64,000 bases of DNA from Microbacterium laevaniformans (GTDB taxonomy: Bacteria; Actinomycetota; Actinomycetes; Actinomycetales; Microbacteriaceae). Every line of letters starts with the position of its first letter. Positions within the stretch are counted from its first letter, which is position 1. Positions 44,172 through 53,377 of the stretch are shown in pieces. The position numbers and the translations under genes are program-made. Location of the stretch: contig NZ_JAFBCE010000001.1 of the NCBI RefSeq assembly GCF_016907555.1, forward strand, positions 186,001 through 250,000, written 5' to 3'. The notes under the pieces were generated by a model. That model searched no databases and had not been told where the DNA came from. It worked only from the letters and a program-made list of their open reading frames with translations.

Positions 44172-44960
44172 TCACCGCGACGAGTTGGCGGTGCGCCCCC
44201 GCACGATGCCGATGAAGGTCTCCACGAACGCACCGGACGCGGCGTCGGATGCCGTCGCCGGGGCGGCCGGCCACGCCAGGGCGATGCTCGAGGTGGGCCC
44301 GTCGGCGAGCGGGCGATGCGCGGCATCCTTCCGGTGGTGCAGGCGCGCCAGCGACATCGGGACGATCACGACCCCGACACCCGACGCCGCGATCGCGATC
44401 GCGTCGGCGACGGATTCCGGCGGGGCGAAGCGGGGCATCTCGCCGCCCGCCACCTCGAGCTCCAGGGGAGGATGCTGCGGCGCGATGATCACCTCTCCGA
44501 CCAGGTCGGCGAGGGTCAGCTCGTCGGCGGCCGTGAGATGGGAGTCGGCCGCGCAGACGACGACGGGCACCTCGTCGTAGAGGGGGATCAGGTGAAGGTC
44601 GGTGCGGTCTAGCGGCAGTCGCACGAGTGCCGCGTCGACGGATGCCGTCGCCAGCGCCTGCTGTTGGTCGGCGACGGTCAGCGGCACGAGCTCGAGGGCC
44701 ACGTGCGGCATCCGCTCACGCCAGGTGCCGATCCACTTGCCGGGAGTGGCGCCCTCGACCGCGCCGAGGCGGAACGGGCCGCGCGCAACGTCGGGCACCG
44801 TTGGCGTCTCCGGCTTCGGGCTCGCGCGCTTGGGCGCCGCACCCGTGCGGGCAGCACCCTTCTTCGTCCCGCTCTTCTGAGGAGCACGGCGAGAGGATGC
44901 CGAGGGGCGCGCGGGTTTGCCGCCACGCCCGCCTGCTCCTCCTGCTCCGCGTCCGGCCAT
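44172..44960 (-). CDS. LysR-type ligand-binding domain protein without HTH, with basic tail
   Basis: A 262-residue protein. Residues about 60-250 form a LysR substrate-binding domain: GPFRLGAVEGATPGKWIGTW, LIPLYDEVPVVVCAADSH, IAIAASGVGVVIVPMSLARL. The usual N-terminal winged HTH is absent. In its place is a 58-residue Lys/Arg/Ala/Pro/Gly tail (AGRGAGGAGGRGGKPARP ... KKGAARTGAAPKRASPKPE) like a histone-H1 tail. ATG 44960 is chosen because the longer upstream frame runs through the next gene. It may be a ligand sensor that contacts DNA or RNA unspecifically, or a degenerate regulator. Confidence 0.85.
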   Translation of the reverse strand: MAGRGAGGAGGRGGKPARPSASSRRAPQKSGTKKGAARTGAAPKRASPKPETPTVPDVARGPFRLGAVEGATPGKWIGTWRERMPHVALELVPLTVADQQQALATASVDAALVRLPLDRTDLHLIPLYDEVPVVVCAADSHLTAADELTLADLVGEVIIAPQHPPLELEVAGGEMPRFAPPESVADAIAIAASGVGVVIVPMSLARLHHRKDAAHRPLADGPTSSIALAWPAAPATASDAASGAFVETFIGIVRGRTANSSR

Positions 44961-44994
44961 GCAGGCCAGCGTATCCCGCCGCCGGCGCCGCGGC

Positions 44995-45402
44995 TCAGGC
45001 GGCGAGGCGAAGGCCCCGACGGTCGGTCGCGACGCGCTCGCCGTCGGCGATCTGCTCGTCGTCGCCGATGAGCGATCCGCCCGCCACGCGTGCGTGCGCG
45101 CCGACCACGGTACGAACGCCGATCTTGGCGCGAGGGCCGATCGCCGCGCCCGATCCGATGTGCGCGTGCGGGGCGATCTCGACGTCCGGGCCGATGACGG
45201 CATCCGGTTCGATCCATGCGCCGCGGCCAATGTGAGCGCCCGCAGCGATCTGCGCGCCCGGTTCGACATACGCGCCCGCTTCGACCAGGGCCGAGGCGTG
45301 CACCTTCGCGCCGTTGGCGATCAGACCGCGGCCGTTGACGTGCTTGCGATAACGCAGCGTCTGTCCGCGCTCGTCTTCGATGTCGATGTAGTTCTTACCC
45401 AC
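44995..45402 (-). CDS. Hexapeptide-repeat (left-handed beta-helix) protein
   Basis: A 135-residue protein. After a short N-terminal strand region (KNYIDIEDERGQTLRYRKH) it has at least ten hexapeptide turns ([LIV]-G-x4 type, e.g. IGRGAWIEPDAVIGPDVEIA), so it folds as a left-handed beta-helix of the acyltransferase/carbonic-anhydrase type. The donor or substrate cannot be told; no lid or acyl-CoA-binding insert is apparent. It starts 90 bp from the divergent YitT gene. Confidence 0.85.
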   Translation of the reverse strand: MGKNYIDIEDERGQTLRYRKHVNGRGLIANGAKVHASALVEAGAYVEPGAQIAAGAHIGRGAWIEPDAVIGPDVEIAPHAHIGSGAAIGPRAKIGVRTVVGAHARVAGGSLIGDDEQIADGERVATDRRGLRLAA

Positions 45403-45491
45403 GAATCCCTCCTGGTATCCGCAACGGTGGTGACCGCCGGATCATTCCCACGGCCAGTCCCGTGACGCCGGGTCGCGTGTGGCTTGCGAAG

Positions 45492-46154
45492 ATGGATGCT
45501 GTGAACACACCTGCGGAGGGCGACCCGACGACCGGTCCCACTCTTGTCTTCGAAGCCAAGACCCAAGATCACTCGGTCGCGGAGGACATTCTCGGCATCC
45601 TCACAGGAACGTTCCTCGTGTCCGTGGGCCTGCACCTGCTGCATGCGGCGGGCGCCGTCACCGGCGGCACCGCCGGGCTCTCCCTGCTGCTGGGGTACGC
45701 CACCGGATGGCCGTTCTGGGTGCTGTTCGCCGCCGTCAACGTGCCGTTCGCGCTGCTGGCCGTATGGCGGCGCGGGTGGGACTTCACGATCCGCACGATC
45801 GTCTGCATCGCGCTGGTCTCCGTGCTCGCCCCGCTGCACGACGCGCTCTTCCCGATCAGCGGTCTCCAGCCGCTGTACGGCACTCTCGCAGGGAACCTGC
45901 TCGCCGGTGTCGGGGTGCTGATCCTCTTCCGGCACCGCGGCAGCGTCGGCGGCATCAACATCGTCGGCCTCGAGATCCAGGACCGCACCGGCTTCCGCGC
46001 GGGCTGGACGATGATGATCTTCGATGTGCTGATCGTCGCGCTGGCGCTGCTGGTGGTGCCCTGGCCGAACGTGGTGATGAGCGCCGTCGGTGCGATCCTC
46101 CTCAACCTCGTCCTCGCCCTCAACCACCGCCCCGGCCGCTACCTCGGCCGCTGA
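45492..46154 (+). CDS. YitT family (DUF161) membrane protein
   Basis: A 220-residue membrane protein with five or six helices. ILGILTGTFLVSVGLHLLHA and GAVTGGTAGLSLLLGYATG (about 28-66) are the first two helices of the DUF161 repeat. The later FRHRGSVGGINIVGLEIQDR (about 142-161) matches the family's second repeat. Members are putative transporters; function is not established. ATG 45492; GTG 45501 is a possible alternative. Confidence 0.88.
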   Translation: MDAVNTPAEGDPTTGPTLVFEAKTQDHSVAEDILGILTGTFLVSVGLHLLHAAGAVTGGTAGLSLLLGYATGWPFWVLFAAVNVPFALLAVWRRGWDFTIRTIVCIALVSVLAPLHDALFPISGLQPLYGTLAGNLLAGVGVLILFRHRGSVGGINIVGLEIQDRTGFRAGWTMMIFDVLIVALALLVVPWPNVVMSAVGAILLNLVLALNHRPGRYLGR

Positions 46155-46196
46155 GGTGCGGGCCGGCCCGGCCCGGCCCGGCGCGGCGGCCCGGCC

Positions 46197-46282
46197 CGCA
46201 CCGGATGCGGGGATCGGCAACGGATGCGGATCGAAGGATGCCGCGGCATCCGATTCTGTTGCGACGATCCGCATCTGTTGCG
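46197..46282. repeat. 19-nt-period doublet inverted repeat (element R2e, unit GCAACGGATGCGG)
   Basis: CGGATGCGG occurs at 46202 and 46221 (19 nt apart), in the contexts GCACCGGATGCGG and GCAACGGATGCGG. The inverted units CCGATTCTGTTGC (46250) and CCGCATCTGTTGC (46269) are also 19 nt apart. The unit differs from the other R2 elements but the periodicity is the same. It lies between the convergent YitT and nei genes. Confidence 0.8.
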
Positions 46283-46318
46283 GCGGCTCCGCCGTCGTGG
46301 CGGGGCGGGAGGGTGCGG

Positions 46319-47092
46319 TCAGGTCTGGCAGAGCGGGCACCAGAACACGATGCGCTCGCTGGTCTCGGTGGCGCCGAGCTCGGTGCGGCGGATCGGCGTG
46401 CCGCAGCGCAGACACGGCTTGCGCTCGCGGCGGTACACCCAGTTCTGCCGACCGGGACGCGTGTCGCCGGTGAACGTGCGCGACGCGCGGTCGCGGTTCG
46501 CCCGGATCATGCGCGAGGCCGTCTCGACGAGACCGGCCGCATCGACGGCGGCGGCGGGCGTGGTCGGAAGGATGCCGCGGACGAACAGCAGCTCGTTGGC
46601 GTACTCGTTGCCCAGGCCCGCGAGGTTGCGCTGATCGAGGATCGCGACGTGGACGGCCCGGTCATCGGCGAGGATGCGCCGCGCGGCCTCCTCGGCATCC
46701 CAATCCGGGCCGAGCAGGTCGGGGCCGAGGTGGCCGACCAGCTCGTCTTCGTCGGCGGTGGGAACGAGGTCGACCATCGCGATCTCGAAGCCCACGGCAT
46801 CCACCTCCGCGGTGCCGACGATCGCGCGCGCCTGGTACGCCGGGGCGCGCCACCGCTCGCCGCGGCGGAACACCAGCCAGCGCCCCTCCATCTTCAGGTG
46901 CGAGTGCAGCGTGAAGGAGCCGATGCGCATGAGGAGGTGTTTCCCGCGCGGGATGACCTCGTGCACGACCTCGCCGGTGAGGTCGGCCGTCGCATACCGC
47001 GGCACGCGCAGCTCGAAGCGTGCGACCTCGGCGCCGGCGATCGCTTCGTGCAGCCGCCGCGCCGTGCGGAAGACGGTGTCACCCTCAGGCAC
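46319..47092 (-). CDS. nei: Fpg/Nei family DNA glycosylase (endonuclease VIII type)
   Basis: A 257-residue base-excision-repair enzyme. It starts MPEGDTVFRTARRLHEA: Pro2 is the Schiff-base nucleophile, Glu3 the acid, and PEGDT marks the Nei rather than Fpg branch. The helix-two-turn-helix has DQRNLAGLGNEYANELLF (about 152-169). The C-terminal zinc finger has two Cys pairs (CLRCG ... CPLC, about 228-256). It lies 33 bp downstream of lhr on the same strand, the lhr-nei pairing seen in mycobacteria. Confidence 0.95.
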   Translation of the reverse strand: MPEGDTVFRTARRLHEAIAGAEVARFELRVPRYATADLTGEVVHEVIPRGKHLLMRIGSFTLHSHLKMEGRWLVFRRGERWRAPAYQARAIVGTAEVDAVGFEIAMVDLVPTADEDELVGHLGPDLLGPDWDAEEAARRILADDRAVHVAILDQRNLAGLGNEYANELLFVRGILPTTPAAAVDAAGLVETASRMIRANRDRASRTFTGDTRPGRQNWVYRRERKPCLRCGTPIRRTELGATETSERIVFWCPLCQT

Positions 47093-47125
47093 GACCGGCT
47101 CCCGGCGGGCACGCGGTGAGGCGGC

Positions 47126-50100
47126 TCATCGCTGACGCCGCAGAGTGAGGCCGCGGCTGGACTCGACGAACCCTGCGGCCTGCAGGGCGCGCCCCGCCGC
47201 GGTGCCGTACACGAAGGCTCCGGACACCTGCTCGACCGTGAGCGTGTCGAGGCGATGGGTGCGCGCCGTCGTGACGAGGCTCGCGGCCGCGGCGGCCAGC
47301 ACCTCGTCGTCGTCGTCGAACACGAGCGCCGATCGGCCGCCGCGTTCGAGGTAGAACACCAGCTCACCGTCGACGAGCGTGACCAGTCCGCCGGCTTTGC
47401 GTCCCGGACGATGCGCGACGCCCTCGAGCGCCGGCCAGGCGAGCGCGGCGCCGTACGGGTTGGCCGGATCGGTGGCCGCGAGTGTCACGGCGCGACGCGG
47501 GGGCGGGTCGGCAAGAGCGGCGTACTCGCGGAGGCGGTCGACGGTGGCGGATGCCGCGAACTGTGCGGCCCCGAGCTTCTCGATGAAGTAGCCGCGGCGA
47601 CAGTGCCCGGCATCCTCGAATCCGGCGAGCACACGGTACGCCTGCGCGAACCCGCCCGGGATGCCCTCGGCCTGCACACTGCCGCGCGTGACGACGCCGT
47701 AGCGCTCCAGGAGAAGGCTCGCCGAGGCCGTCGCGCGCAGTGCGCCGTCGGCGGACGGCTCGGGCAGCAGCGACCAGCGTCCCCCGGCCATCGGCGCGCG
47801 CGGTGCGGCGGCGCGCGCGGCCGTCAGGGTCGTCGGGATGGAGGTGCCGCGGAACATCCGGGCGCGGGGCGCGCGTCGTGTCGTGCGATGGGCTTGCGAG
47901 CCCCCGGCGAGGAGCCCGCGGACGGGCGCGAACGTGTCGTTGGTCACCCGTCCGGTCCAGGCGAGGTTCCAGAGCGCGTCGACGACGGCCTGTTCGCTCG
48001 TCGCCTGCGTCATCGCCGCCAGCTGACCGGCGAAGAACGCGCCACCGGCGCGAAGCGCGTCGATGATGCGCTGCTCCGCTGCGGAGGGCTCCTCCGGGTC
48101 TTCGGCCGGGATGAGGGTGAGGGTCACGGTGTCGGCCGGGTGGAGGGCGATCCAACCGTCGCGGCCCGGCAGCGAGCCGTGGCCCGACCAGACGACGTCG
48201 CCGGTCGAGGTGAGCTCGTCGAGCATCGCCGGTGTGTAGTCGCTCACCCGCAGGGGCAGGATCAGCGACTCCCAGGCGCTCGCCGGAAGGGGCACGCCCG
48301 CGAGCAGCTCGATGACGGCGAGCACACCGTCGACGCCTTCGAGTGGACGTCCGCCGGCCGCCCCGGCGATGTGCTGCCACGCCGGGAGGAAGCGCGCGTA
48401 GGAGGCCGGCGCCACCGGTTCGACGGTGCCGCGGATCGCGGCGAGGGAGCGCAGGCGCAGGCGTCGCAGCACCTCGCTGTCGCACCATTCCACGTCGTCG
48501 ACGCCGGTGCGGGCGCCGCCCTCGTCGCCGGGAACCGATCGCGGGGCCGCCCCCTCGGGCAGGAAGAAGCCGCTCGCCACGCGCCCCTGCGACTCCAGTC
48601 GTTGCAGCGTCTGGCGGGCCACGGCGGCGCCGATGCCCAGCCGCCGGGCGACATCGGCCGTGCGGAACGGGCCGTGCGTGCGCGCGTGGCGCGCGATCAG
48701 GTCGGCGAGCGGGTCGACGACGGGTTCGAGGAAGGCCAGCGGGATGCCGACGGGCAGCGCGGCTCCCAGAGCGTCGCGGAGCCGGCCGGCGTCCTCGATG
48801 GCCGCGACTCGCTCCACGCCGCCGACACTCACGCGGATCGCGCGGCGCGCGGCGACGAGCTGGTCGAGGAAAGCGGATGCCGCCGCGTGTGCGGCCGCGT
48901 CGGTCTCGGCATCCGACGGGGGAGGTGCTGGTGCGGTCGCGGTGGTGGTGTGCGGGGCGCCGGCAGACGCATCCTGCGTCGGCGTGGCCGTCTCTGCCAG
49001 TCGCGCCGCGACCTCGGCGGCGTCGAGCGGTCCGAGAAGGCGCAGCAGATCGGCGACGCCCTCCAGCCCGCGGACGCGCCGCGACGGGTCGAGCCGCTGG
49101 GCCTCGCGCTCGAACTGCGCGATGACGGCGGGGTCGAGCAGCTCGCGCATCTCGACCTTGCCGAGCAGCTCGCCCAGCAGGGCGGGGTCGACCGACAGTG
49201 CCGCCGCGCGCCGCTCGGCGAGGGGCGAGTCACCCTCGTACATGAAGGCGCCGACGTAGCCGAACAGCAGGTCGCGGGCGAACGGCGAGGGGGTGCTCGT
49301 GGTGGTCTCGACCAGACGGATGCGGCGGTCGCCGATGGAGCGGGCGATGCGCAGCAGCGCCGGGAGGTCGTAGACGTCCTGGAGCACTTCGCGGAGCGTC
49401 TCGAGGATGATCGGGAACGTGGGGTGGTTCTTCGCCACCTCCAGCAGCTGGGCCGACTTCTGACGCTGCTGCCACAGCGGCGAGCGTTTGTTGGGGTTGA
49501 GGCGGGGCAGCAGCAGGGCGCGTGCCGCGCACTCGCGGAAGCGGGAGGCGAACAGCGCCGAGCCGCCGACCTCGTCGGTGACGAGTTGTCCGAGCTCGTC
49601 CGGTTCGAAGACGAACAGTTCCGCTCCGGGCGGTTCGCTCTCGGCATCCGGTACCCGCGCGATGATGCCGTCGTCGCTCGCGACGGCCGAGCCCTCGACA
49701 CCCAGGCGCTCGCGGATGCGCGCGTTGACGGCCAAGGCCCACGGCGCGTGCACGTGCATGCCGTACGGGGAATGCAGGATGATCCGCCAGTCGCCGACCT
49801 CGTCGCGCGAGCGTTCGACTGTGAGGGTGCGGTCGGTCGGAAGACTGCCGGTCGCCTCCTTCTGCTCGTCGAGGTAGGCCAGCAGGTTGCCGATCGCATT
49901 GTCGTCGAGCCCCGATTCGCGCAGGCGTGCGGTCGCTTTCTCGGCATCCGCCGCCGCCACCTCGCGCGAGAACCGGCCGAGGGCCTCGCCCAGCTCGGCG
50001 GGGCGGCCGAGCCCGTCGCCGTGCCAGAACGGCAGCTTTCCCGGCTGACCGAACGCGGGCAGGACGTTGACGCGATCGTGGGTGATCTCGACGATGCGCC

Positions 50101-51994
50101 AGCTCGTGGTGCCCAGGGTGAACACATCGTTCACGCGCGACTCGTAGACCATCTCCTCATCGAGCTCGCCCACGCGGGCGTTGCGCGTCTCGCCGGCGAC
50201 GAAGACGCCGAACAGGCCACGATCGGGGATCGTGCCGCCGCTCGTGACCGCCACGCGCTGCGCACCGGGGCGCGCCGTGAGCGTGCCGTGATCGCGGTCC
50301 CAGACGACGCGGGGACGCAGCTCGGCGAACTCGTCCGAGGGATACTTGCCCGCGAGCAGGTCGAGCGTGGCCTCGTAGGCCGAGCGGGGCAGCGTGCGAA
50401 ACGGTGCCGAGCGCCGCACCGTCTCGAACCACCCCTCGACGTCGACCGGCCCCACCGCGCACGCGGCGATCGTCTGCTGCGCGAGGATGTCGAGCGGGTT
50501 CTGCGGCACGCTGATCGCCTCGATCTGGCCCGCCAGCATCCGCTCCGTCACGACGGCGGTGTGCAGCACATCGCCGCGATGCTTGGGGAAGAGGGCGGCG
50601 CGGCTCACTTCGCCCACCTGATGGCCCGCGCGTCCGACGCGCTGGAGGCCCGAGGCGGCGGACGGCGGCGCCTCGACCTGGATCACCAGATCGACCTCGC
50701 CCATGTCGATGCCGAGCTCCAGCGAGCTCGTCGCGACGACGCAGCGCAGGATGCCGCGCTTCAGCTCGTCTTCGACCTGGGCACGCTGCTCCTTCGAGAC
50801 CGAGCCGTGGTGGGCCTTTGCCAGCTCCGGTGGGGCGCCGGCACTCGCTCCTGCCTGGGCCATCGTGGCGGCGGGAACGGTCTGCTCGGGAAGGTCGAGA
50901 CCGAGCCGTTCGGCGTAGATCTCGTTGAGGCGGCCCGTGAGACGCTCGGCGAGACGTCGCGAGTTCGCGAACACGATCGTCGAGCGGTGAGCGAGCACGC
51001 GGTCGACGATGGCCTCCTCCACGTGCGGCCAGACCGATCCGGTGATCTCGGACGGCTGTGACGGAGTGAACCAGTCCCCGTCGCCCTCGGCATCCGTCTC
51101 CGCGCTCGTCTCGGGGTCGGCCCGCTCGGGTGGCGGGGGCGGGTTGAGCATGTCGGCCATCGGCACGACGACGCGCAGATCGAACGCCTTCGTCGCACGC
51201 GGGGCGACGATCTCGACCGGCGCGGAGCCGCCGAGAAAGCGCGCGACCTCGTCGATCGGGCGCACCGTCGCCGACAACCCGACGCGCTGTGCGGCAGGGC
51301 GATCGAGATCGTCGTCGCGACGCAGGGCGTCGAGCCGTTCCAGGCTGACCGCGAGGTGCGCGCCGCGCTTGGTCGCCGCGACCGCGTGCACTTCGTCGAC
51401 GATCACCGTGTGGACGTCGCGTAGGGTCTCGGCCGCCTGCGACGTGAGCATCAGGTAGAGCGACTCGGGCGTCGTGATGAGGATGTCGGGCGGGTCGGCG
51501 ATGAGCTTGCGGCGATCGGCGGCCGGAGTGTCTCCCGAGCGCACGCCGACGGTGACCTCGGGGAGCGGGATGCCGAGGCGCCTCGCCGCCTGCCCGATTC
51601 CCACCAACGGCGAGCGGAGGTTGCGCTCGACGTCGACGCCGAGCGCCTTGAGCGGAGAGATGTAGAGGATGCGCGTGCCGGCGGCATCCTTCTTCCTCGC
51701 CGCCTTCTTCCGGGAGCCAGGGGGCTGCTGGGCGGCAGCGGGCTGCTTGGGCGCAGCGGGGTCTTCCGCCGCTTCGGACGCTCGCGGCGCCGGAGCCTTC
51801 TCACGGAAGACGCGGTCGATGGCCCAGAGGAACGCCGAGAGGGTCTTGCCCGAGCCGGTGGGAGCCACGACGAGGGCGTGCTTGCCGGCGGAGATCGCAT
51901 CCCACGCCCCCGCCTGAGCGCTCGTGGGCTGGGCGAAGGCGCCGCGGAACCAGTCCTGGGTCGCAGGACCGAACCGCTCCAGCACATCAGCCAT
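47126..51994 (-). CDS. lhr: Large helicase-related protein Lhr
   Basis: A 1622-residue superfamily 2 ATP-dependent helicase. Walker A VVAPTGSGKTLSAF near residue 43, the DEVH box in IVDEVHAVAATKRGAHL near 200, and motif VI LQRVGRAGH near 448 define the core. A winged-helix and Lhr-core domain follow, then the long C-terminal domain typical of actinobacterial Lhr (about 1500-1600 aa). Mycobacterial Lhr unwinds 3'-tailed RNA:DNA hybrids and is induced by DNA damage. ATG 51994 chosen (MADVLERFGPATQDW). Co-transcribed with nei. Confidence 0.96.
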   Translation of the reverse strand: MADVLERFGPATQDWFRGAFAQPTSAQAGAWDAISAGKHALVVAPTGSGKTLSAFLWAIDRVFREKAPAPRASEAAEDPAAPKQPAAAQQPPGSRKKAARKKDAAGTRILYISPLKALGVDVERNLRSPLVGIGQAARRLGIPLPEVTVGVRSGDTPAADRRKLIADPPDILITTPESLYLMLTSQAAETLRDVHTVIVDEVHAVAATKRGAHLAVSLERLDALRRDDDLDRPAAQRVGLSATVRPIDEVARFLGGSAPVEIVAPRATKAFDLRVVVPMADMLNPPPPPERADPETSAETDAEGDGDWFTPSQPSEITGSVWPHVEEAIVDRVLAHRSTIVFANSRRLAERLTGRLNEIYAERLGLDLPEQTVPAATMAQAGASAGAPPELAKAHHGSVSKEQRAQVEDELKRGILRCVVATSSLELGIDMGEVDLVIQVEAPPSAASGLQRVGRAGHQVGEVSRAALFPKHRGDVLHTAVVTERMLAGQIEAISVPQNPLDILAQQTIAACAVGPVDVEGWFETVRRSAPFRTLPRSAYEATLDLLAGKYPSDEFAELRPRVVWDRDHGTLTARPGAQRVAVTSGGTIPDRGLFGVFVAGETRNARVGELDEEMVYESRVNDVFTLGTTSWRIVEITHDRVNVLPAFGQPGKLPFWHGDGLGRPAELGEALGRFSREVAAADAEKATARLRESGLDDNAIGNLLAYLDEQKEATGSLPTDRTLTVERSRDEVGDWRIILHSPYGMHVHAPWALAVNARIRERLGVEGSAVASDDGIIARVPDAESEPPGAELFVFEPDELGQLVTDEVGGSALFASRFRECAARALLLPRLNPNKRSPLWQQRQKSAQLLEVAKNHPTFPIILETLREVLQDVYDLPALLRIARSIGDRRIRLVETTTSTPSPFARDLLFGYVGAFMYEGDSPLAERRAAALSVDPALLGELLGKVEMRELLDPAVIAQFEREAQRLDPSRRVRGLEGVADLLRLLGPLDAAEVAARLAETATPTQDASAGAPHTTTATAPAPPPSDAETDAAAHAAASAFLDQLVAARRAIRVSVGGVERVAAIEDAGRLRDALGAALPVGIPLAFLEPVVDPLADLIARHARTHGPFRTADVARRLGIGAAVARQTLQRLESQGRVASGFFLPEGAAPRSVPGDEGGARTGVDDVEWCDSEVLRRLRLRSLAAIRGTVEPVAPASYARFLPAWQHIAGAAGGRPLEGVDGVLAVIELLAGVPLPASAWESLILPLRVSDYTPAMLDELTSTGDVVWSGHGSLPGRDGWIALHPADTVTLTLIPAEDPEEPSAAEQRIIDALRAGGAFFAGQLAAMTQATSEQAVVDALWNLAWTGRVTNDTFAPVRGLLAGGSQAHRTTRRAPRARMFRGTSIPTTLTAARAAAPRAPMAGGRWSLLPEPSADGALRATASASLLLERYGVVTRGSVQAEGIPGGFAQAYRVLAGFEDAGHCRRGYFIEKLGAAQFAASATVDRLREYAALADPPPRRAVTLAATDPANPYGAALAWPALEGVAHRPGRKAGGLVTLVDGELVFYLERGGRSALVFDDDDEVLAAAAASLVTTARTHRLDTLTVEQVSGAFVYGTAAGRALQAAGFVESSRGLTLRRQR

Positions 51995-52277
51995 CGCTCC
52001 ATCATCCCGCGGACCTCCGACACGCGGGCGGATGCTCGCGCCGGGCGTACACGGGCGCACCCGGACGCCGCGGCTGCGGCGCGCGCCCCGCCGTCCCCCG
52101 CTCGCCCTGTTCCGTCCTCAGTCTCTCCGCCCCCGGACCCCGCCGGCGCCTGGAGAACCCGGGTCCGCGCGCCGCCGTCGCGTTCGCGCGGACTGAATAC
52201 GGAACGGACGAGCCGACCCGTGCCGCGGCGCTCGCGCCGGTCGACCCCGCGGATGCCGCGACCCGCGGCATCCGCGC
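51995..52277. other. Gene-free spacer with long inverted repeat
   Basis: Between lhr and the broken ABC-F gene. GTTCCGTCCTCAGTC (52109-52123) faces GACTGAATACGGAAC (52191-52205), an inverted repeat matching at 13 of 15 positions across a 67-nt gap. Inside it CGGACCC and GGGTCCG can pair again. No convincing ORF is present. It may be a promoter/operator region for lhr or a remnant of a lost gene. Confidence 0.5.
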
Positions 52278-53200
52278 TCACTCGAACCGCATCTCGGTCA
52301 GCACGCCCTCGCGCAGCTCCAGCACGAGGTGGGGGCGGATCCGCTCGAGGAACCCGTCGTCGTGGCTGACGAGCACGACGGCGCCGCGGAACGCGGCCAG
52401 CGCCGCGACAAGCTGGTCGACCGTGCCGAGGTCGAGGTTGTTCGTCGGCTCGTCGAGCACCAGCAGCTGCGGCGGTGGGTCGGCCATCACCAGGCAGGCC
52501 AGGGCCAGCCGGAAGCGCCCGCCGCCGGACAGCTCCGCCACGGGCCGCAGCACCGTGTCTGCGCGGAGCAGAAAGCGCGCGAGTCGGTCAGCTCCAGCAG
52601 CGCCGTGTCGTGGCTGACGACGATGAGCGTGCCGCGCCAGCTGCGCACCAGATCGTGGACGCGCGCCCGCGCGTCACGGTCGAGGTTGTTGGTCGGCTCG
52701 TCCAGAAGCGCGATCGGGGCTCCGCGCAGTCTCACGCCGACGAGGGCGGCGAGGACGGCCTCGCCACCCGAGAGGGCGCCCACCCGTCGGTCGAGAGCGT
52801 CCTCGGGAAGGCCCGCTTCGGCGAGCGCAGCCGTGGCGCGTGCCTCGATGTCCCAGTCGTCGCCGACCGCGTCGAAGTCGCGCTGATCGACGTCGCCGGA
52901 CGAGATGGCCCGCACGGCATCCAGCGCCGCATCGACGCCCAAGAGTGCCGCGACGCGGGTGTCGGCGGTGAGCCGCTGGGGCATCACATCGACGGTGCCG
53001 CTGCGAAAGACGGTGCCGGATGCCGGGACGCGGGTGCCCGCGATGCGGCCGAGCAGCGTGGACTTGCCGGCGCCGTTGCGTCCGATGAGTCCGGTGTGCA
53101 CAGCGGCGAAGGCCCCGGAGACGTCGTCGAGAGCGACGGTGCCGTCGGGCCAGGTGAAGGTGACGCGGTCGAGCACGACCGCGGGAGAAGCGTGGGGCAT
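52278..53200 (-). pseudogene. ABC-F ATPase gene with large internal deletion
   Basis: The start (ATG 53200) encodes a full first ABC domain: Walker A GLIGRNGAGKSTLLG, signature LSGGEAVLAALVG, Walker B IALLDEPTNNLD, then VVSHDTALLELTD. At about 52583 the frame jumps. The following codons, read in a second frame, encode only the end of the second ABC domain: RFLLRADTVLRPVAELSGGG, then LLVLDEPTNNLDLGTVDQLV to the stop at 52278. The inter-domain linker and the Walker A of domain 2 are missing, about 650-700 bp relative to a normal ABC-F gene, and the remaining length is not a multiple of three. Intact ABC-F proteins act on ribosomes, some giving antibiotic resistance. Ribosome site AGGAGG is intact. 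Confidence 0.85.
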
Positions 53201-53223
53201 GGGTGCCTCCTGTCGGTGTCGAT

Positions 53224-53244
53224 GACACTGACGAGATCAGTGTC
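53224..53244. promoter_or_regulatory. Perfect 8-bp palindrome upstream of the ABC-F remnant
   Basis: GACACTGA (53224-53231) and TCAGTGTC (53237-53244) are perfectly inverted around CGAGA. A related ACACTG lies near 53261. It sits 24 bp before the ABC-F start, so it is a candidate operator or attenuator for that gene. Confidence 0.45.
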
Positions 53245-53281
53245 GGAGCGCAGGCGCGCACGACACTGTTCCCGGACGACG

Positions 53282-53366
53282 GGAGGGATCGACGGCCGGC
53301 GCGGATAAAGATGCGCCGACGCGTCGGAGAACCCGGTGTCCGAGGAGGGACGGAGGGATCGACGGC
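53282..53366. repeat. 15-bp direct repeat GGAGGGATCGACGGC
   Basis: GGAGGGATCGACGGC is found at 53282-53296 and 53352-53366, 70 bp apart, between the ABC-F remnant and the esterase gene. No coding potential is seen between them. Confidence 0.7.
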
Positions 53367-53377
53367 TCAGCGCGGGA

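Noticed and set aside
47255..51061. 1268-residue open frame on the + strand
   Set aside because: Antisense shadow of lhr, Arg/Gly/Asp-rich and without motifs; lhr in the other strand has all helicase motifs.
52278..52553. Separate 91-residue ABC ATPase gene
   Set aside because: It lacks a Walker A and its sequence is the end of ABC-F domain 2; best explained as part of the broken 52278-53200 gene.
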